Positions 5,780 through 8,084 of a DNA stretch of 8,084 nt are shown here, piece by piece; the stretch's first letter is position 1, and every line of letters starts with the position of its first letter. The stretch is from Ga0077530 sp035565975 (GTDB lineage Bacteria; Pseudomonadota; Alphaproteobacteria; Rhizobiales; Hyphomicrobiaceae): NCBI GenBank assembly GCA_035565975.1, contig DATMRT010000064.1, positions 1-8,084 of the forward strand, in the 5' to 3' direction. The translations under genes and the position numbers were made by a program. Under the pieces are notes generated by a model. That model saw only the letters and a program-made list of their open reading frames with translations. It ran no database searches and was not told the origin of the DNA.

Positions 5780-6396
5780 TGCGCAAGCTCGAACGCGGCA
5801 CGCGGCTCGTCGTCGCCAGCCACAACCGGGGCAAGATCCGCGAGATCAACGATCTCATCCGCCCCTATGGTTTGACCGCCGCATCTGCCGGCGAGCTCGG
5901 TATCAGCGAGCCGGAGGAAACCGAAGCGACGTTCGCCGGCAATGCCCGCCTGAAGGCGTTGCACAGTGCGAAGGCCAGCGGCTTGCCGGCGCTTTCCGAC
6001 GATTCCGGGCTCGAAGTGGAAGCGCTCGACGGTGCGCCCGGTGTCTATTCCGCGCGCTGGGCCGGATCGTCCAAGGACTTCAACTATGCCATGCAGCGCG
6101 TCGAGCAGGAACTGGAGGAGAAGTTCGCGCGCGATCCTGACAGCCGTCGTGCGAATTTCACCGCCGCGCTCTGCCTCGCGTGGCCCGACGGTGAGGCGGA
6201 AGTCTTCGAGGGCAAGGTCTTCGGCCATCTCGTATGGCCGCCGCGCGGCGACAAGGGCTTCGGCTACGACCCGATGTTCCTTCCCGACGGCGAAGAGCTG
6301 ACCTTCGGCGAGATGGAGCCCGAGGCCAAGCACGCGATCAGCCATCGCGCGCGCGCCTTCGCGCTGTTCGTCGCGGCCTGCCTGGACAAGCGGTGA
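5779..6396 (+). CDS. rdgB: dITP/XTP pyrophosphatase (Ham1/RdgB)
   Basis: The 205-residue cytosolic enzyme hydrolyses deaminated purine nucleotides (dITP/ITP, XTP) to the monophosphate and pyrophosphate, keeping them out of DNA and RNA. Family motifs are in order: VVASHNRGKIREI at 11-23, ETEATFAGNARLKA at 47-60, LSDDSGLEVEALDGAPGVYSARWAG near 72-96, with the metal/catalytic acidic pair at 74-75, GFGYDPMFLPDG at 160-171, and SHRARAF at 188-194 for base recognition. Length is normal. The start ATG (5779-5781) overlaps the VOC stop by one base, and no separate Shine-Dalgarno sequence is needed if translation is coupled. In many alphaproteobacteria rdgB lies between rph and hemW; here hemW follows, but a VOC gene stands in the usual rph position. 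Confidence 0.97.
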   Translation: MRKLERGTRLVVASHNRGKIREINDLIRPYGLTAASAGELGISEPEETEATFAGNARLKALHSAKASGLPALSDDSGLEVEALDGAPGVYSARWAGSSKDFNYAMQRVEQELEEKFARDPDSRRANFTAALCLAWPDGEAEVFEGKVFGHLVWPPRGDKGFGYDPMFLPDGEELTFGEMEPEAKHAISHRARAFALFVAACLDKR

Positions 6397-6436
6397 TGGG
6401 CAGGTCCCTTGACATCGCAACACATGCTGTGGAGTC

Positions 6437-6586
6437 CCCCTCCCCGTCGCGCCGGAGGCGCGCACCAGCAAATTGGGGAGGGGTTGGGGGTGGGGGGAAA
6501 CCCGCCGCTAGCGTTCTGGAAGCCCCCCTTACCTCGCCCTCCCCCACGTTCGCGCTGAAGGCGCGCCTTCGGCGCTGGGGGGAGGG
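6437..6586. repeat. Triple-hairpin intergenic repeat, copy B2 with nested palindromes
   Basis: This is homologous to 5237-5333. The outer hairpins pair CCCCTCCCC (6437-6445) with GGGGAGGGG (6475-6483), and CCCTCCCCC (6537-6545) with GGGGGAGGG (6578-6586). The core CGCTAGCGTTCTGGAA is at 6506-6521. Unlike B1, each hairpin loop has gained an inner palindrome: CGCGCC-gga-GGCGCG (6448-6462), and a nearly perfect 24-bp palindrome (6552-6575) centred on GAAGGCGCGCCTTC (6557-6570). It makes up most of the 196-bp rdgB-hemW gap. Confidence 0.85.
6475..6497 (+). other. G-quadruplex-type sequence in repeat B2
   Basis: G-runs of 4, 4, 5 and 6 bases are separated only by A, TT and T on the plus strand. 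Very short loops and runs of four or more make this a stronger quadruplex candidate than the B1 counterpart. It lies in the leader region upstream of hemW. It is also the 3' arm of the first B2 hairpin, so the two structures are mutually exclusive. Confidence 0.55.
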
Positions 6587-6592
6587 AATTAG

Positions 6593-7804
6593 GTGGCAAT
6601 CCGGACGGGGCGCTTTCCCATGAGCGCCAGCGCCATAGACCCCGGCTTCGGCGTCTACGTCCATTGGCCGTTCTGCGCGTCCAAATGCCCCTACTGCGAC
6701 TTCAACAGCCACGTGCGCATGGCCGGCATCGACGAGCCGCGTTTTGCGGCGGCCTTCACGCGCGAAATCGCGCACATGTCGGCGCTGGCGCCGGATCGCA
6801 CGGTGACGAGTATTTTTCTCGGCGGCGGCACGCCCTCGCTCATGAAGCCCAAGACGGTTGGTAGTGTCCTCGATGCGATTGCCGGAGAATGGCCTATCGC
6901 CCGCGATGCGGAGGTCACGCTCGAAGCCAATCCGTCGAGCGTCGAGGCCGATCGCTTCGCCGGCTATCGTGCCGCCGGCGTCAACCGCGTCTCGCTCGGC
7001 GTGCAGGCGCTGAACGATGGCGACTTGAAAGCGCTCGGCCGACTGCATTCCGTCGCCGAGGCCCGCCGCGCCATCGATATCGCCGCGCGCACGTTCGAGC
7101 GCTTTTCCTTCGATCTCATCTATGCCCGTCCCGCGCAGACGCCGGAAGCGTGGCGCGCGGAATTGACCGAAGCGCTCGGCATGATGCGCGATCATCTCTC
7201 GCTCTATCAGTTGACGATCGAGGAAGGCACGCCCTTCGCCGGCCTGCATCGCGCCGGCAAGCTTGCCGTGCCCGAGCCCGAGCTCGCCGACACGCTTTAC
7301 GAGATTACGCAGGAGCTGACGGAGGCCGCCCGCATTCCCGCCTACGAGATTTCCAATCACGCGTGCGCGGGCGCCGAGAGCCGGCACAATCTGACGTACT
7401 GGCGCTATGGCGACTATGCCGGCGTCGGCCCCGGCGCGCACGGGCGTCTCGTGATCGATGGACGGCGCCACGCGCTCATGACGGAGCGCCAGCCCGAGGC
7501 CTGGGCGGCATCCGTCGAGCAGCGGGGGCACGGCATCATCGAGGAAACCACGCTCGCGCGCGGGGAAGAAGCCGACGAGATGCTGCTCATGGGCCTGCGT
7601 CTCGCGGAAGGCATCGATCTGCGGCGGCTCGAAGCGCTCGGCGGCGTGCGGCCGTCGCGCGCGGCGATCGAACGCCTCGAAAAGCTCGCGCTCATCGAAC
7701 ACCATGCGCCCGGTCGCCTCGTCGCGACGCGTGCCGGCCGCTTCGTTCTCAACGAGCTGGTGCTTCAGCTATCGGCGAGCTTCGAGGCGGTCCCTGCGGC
7801 TTGA
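6593..7804 (+). CDS. hemW: Radical SAM family haem chaperone HemW
   Basis: The 403-residue product belongs to the HemN/HemW radical-SAM group. The cluster motif C-x3-C-x2-C is at Cys28, Cys32 and Cys35 within GVYVHWPFCASKCPYCDFNSH. The residue after it is CDF rather than the CxC of true oxygen-independent coproporphyrinogen oxidase (HemN), which points to HemW, a membrane-associated haem-binding chaperone that delivers haem to respiratory proteins. Other family motifs are FLGGGTPSL (75-83), NRVSLGVQAL (131-140), YQLTIEEGTPF (205-215), and a GVGPGAHGRL segment before the C-terminal winged-helix-like domain. The GTG at 6593 has GGAGGG (6581-6586) at 6-base spacing. However, that sequence is the end of repeat B2, and an ATG at 6620 (giving MSASAIDPGFGVYVHWPF) matches usual HemW N-termini equally well. 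The N-terminal nine residues are therefore uncertain. Confidence 0.95.
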   Translation: MAIRTGRFPMSASAIDPGFGVYVHWPFCASKCPYCDFNSHVRMAGIDEPRFAAAFTREIAHMSALAPDRTVTSIFLGGGTPSLMKPKTVGSVLDAIAGEWPIARDAEVTLEANPSSVEADRFAGYRAAGVNRVSLGVQALNDGDLKALGRLHSVAEARRAIDIAARTFERFSFDLIYARPAQTPEAWRAELTEALGMMRDHLSLYQLTIEEGTPFAGLHRAGKLAVPEPELADTLYEITQELTEAARIPAYEISNHACAGAESRHNLTYWRYGDYAGVGPGAHGRLVIDGRRHALMTERQPEAWAASVEQRGHGIIEETTLARGEEADEMLLMGLRLAEGIDLRRLEALGGVRPSRAAIERLEKLALIEHHAPGRLVATRAGRFVLNELVLQLSASFEAVPAA

Positions 7805-7821
7805 TGCGAATGCACCGTCGT

Positions 7822-7940
7822 CCCTTCTCCCCGTCCTACACGGGGTGAAGGTTAGGATGAGGCGCGGGAGTTTGCGCGGACGTTTGCGTATGCCGCCGCC
7901 CCTCACCCTATCCCTCTCCCCGCAAGAGCGGGGAGAGGGG
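7822..7940. repeat. Triple-hairpin intergenic repeat, copy A2
   Basis: This is homologous to 90-204. The first hairpin (7823-7834 with 7840-7851) pairs in 11 of 12 positions. The central stem starts TGAGG (7858-7862) with CCTCA (7901-7905) and continues imperfectly. The last is a perfect 12-bp stem, CCCTCTCCCCGC (7912-7923) with GCGGGGAGAGGG (7928-7939), closed by AAGA. It fills almost the whole gap between the converging hemW and argC genes, so it could also serve as a 3'-end structure for both transcripts, although no T-tract is present. Confidence 0.85.
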
Positions 7941-7953
7941 AATCCGGGATAGC

Positions 7954-8084
7954 TCACCCCAAACCCAGCATCAGCCCGAGGTTCTGCACGGCAGCGCCGG
8001 ATGCGCCCTTGCCGAGATTGTCGAGCCGCGCGACGAGCACGGCCTGCCGGAGGTCCGCATTGCCGTAAACGAACAACTCGATCT
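7954..8084 (-). CDS. argC: N-acetyl-gamma-glutamyl-phosphate reductase, C-terminal part
   Basis: The minus strand is open from the window edge to TGA (rc of 7954-7956), giving the last 42 residues. These include LVARLDNLGKGASGAAVQNL and end LMLGLG. The LDNLGKGASGAAVQN block is the conserved C-terminal signature of ArgC, the NADPH-dependent enzyme that reduces N-acetylglutamyl phosphate to the semialdehyde in arginine synthesis. Its wording fits the shorter type 2 ArgC usual in alphaproteobacteria. The catalytic cysteine and the nucleotide-binding domain lie outside the window. It converges on hemW across repeat A2. It shares a pathway with argG, but opposite strands and distance rule out a common transcript. 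Confidence 0.93.
   Translation of the reverse strand, partial: IELFVYGNADLRQAVLVARLDNLGKGASGAAVQNLGLMLGLG

Noticed and set aside
5056..6396. 446-codon plus-strand frame as a fusion protein ending in RdgB
   Set aside because: It is the rdgB frame extended upstream through argG, repeat B1 and the VOC gene in the wrong frame. The true rdgB start is the overlapping ATG at 5779.
6338..7705. Long minus-strand open frame (455 codons) opposite hemW
   Set aside because: The plus strand here is unmistakable HemW with its radical-SAM cysteines. The antisense frame is Arg/Ala/Gly-rich, matches no family I know, crosses repeat B2, and arises from the GC-rich codon bias.
90..7940. CRISPR array or riboswitch explanation for the repeated GC-rich elements
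   Set aside because: Copies are kilobases apart with no regular spacers, and they lie both downstream of and between genes. No known riboswitch core is seen, and the pattern is that of dispersed palindromic repeats.
7912..7940. Classical intrinsic terminator of hemW
   Set aside because: The 12-bp GC stem is strong, but neither strand has a T-tract after it, and the hairpin is an integral part of repeat A2. A role at the 3' end remains possible but unproven.
1..8084. Novel defence, toxin-antitoxin or mobile gene cassette
   Set aside because: All sizeable genes are core metabolic, membrane or small conserved proteins with uniform codon use. No nuclease, transposase, integrase or toxin motif is visible.

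Overview
This GC-rich window, with strong G/C preference at third codon positions, looks like chromosomal housekeeping DNA from an alphaproteobacterium, most likely of the order Hyphomicrobiales. The supporting signs are the ArgC C-terminus of the type found in that class, an rdgB-hemW pair, the style of the argG promoter and the GC-rich palindromic intergenic repeats. The genus cannot be fixed from the sequence alone. I see no prophage, insertion sequence, CRISPR array, tRNA, rRNA or defence locus.

Layout from left to right: the last 24 codons of an unidentified plus-strand gene (1-75); a gene-free stretch (76-330) with a triple-hairpin repeat (A1) and a second, degenerate palindromic segment; a minus-strand zinc-independent NADPH:quinone reductase (331-1305); a divergent intergenic region with an operator-like dyad; a small plus-strand lipoprotein (1492-1956); a convergent minus-strand secreted 98-residue protein (2050-2346); a divergent DedA-family membrane protein (2602-3150); a minus-strand SAM-dependent methyltransferase (3160-3861); and divergently argG (3987-5225). 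After argG come a VOC/glyoxalase-fold protein (5354-5779), rdgB (5779-6396) and hemW (6593-7804), all on the plus strand. The window ends in the minus-strand C-terminus of argC (7954-8084).

How the genes relate: argG and argC are both arginine-biosynthesis genes, but they lie on opposite strands and are not one operon. RdgB removes deaminated or non-canonical purine nucleotides. HemW is a radical-SAM-type haem chaperone. The VOC gene overlaps rdgB by one base (TGATG), so those two are almost certainly co-translated. argG, VOC-rdgB and hemW may be one plus-strand transcription unit interrupted by repeats.

The most unusual feature is a set of four related intergenic elements (A1 90-204, B1 5237-5333, B2 6437-6586, A2 7822-7940). 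Each has two GC-rich terminal hairpins around a central stem, and each occupies most of an intergenic gap. Two of them (B1, B2) sit inside the argG-VOC-rdgB-hemW series, carry G-quadruplex-type G-runs on the coding strand, and end in Shine-Dalgarno-like sequence just before the next gene. They resemble REP/BIME/RIME-type palindromic elements in architecture; their identity as a named family was not tested. Two operator-like dyads, upstream of the quinone reductase and over the methyltransferase promoter, are the other signals worth checking.
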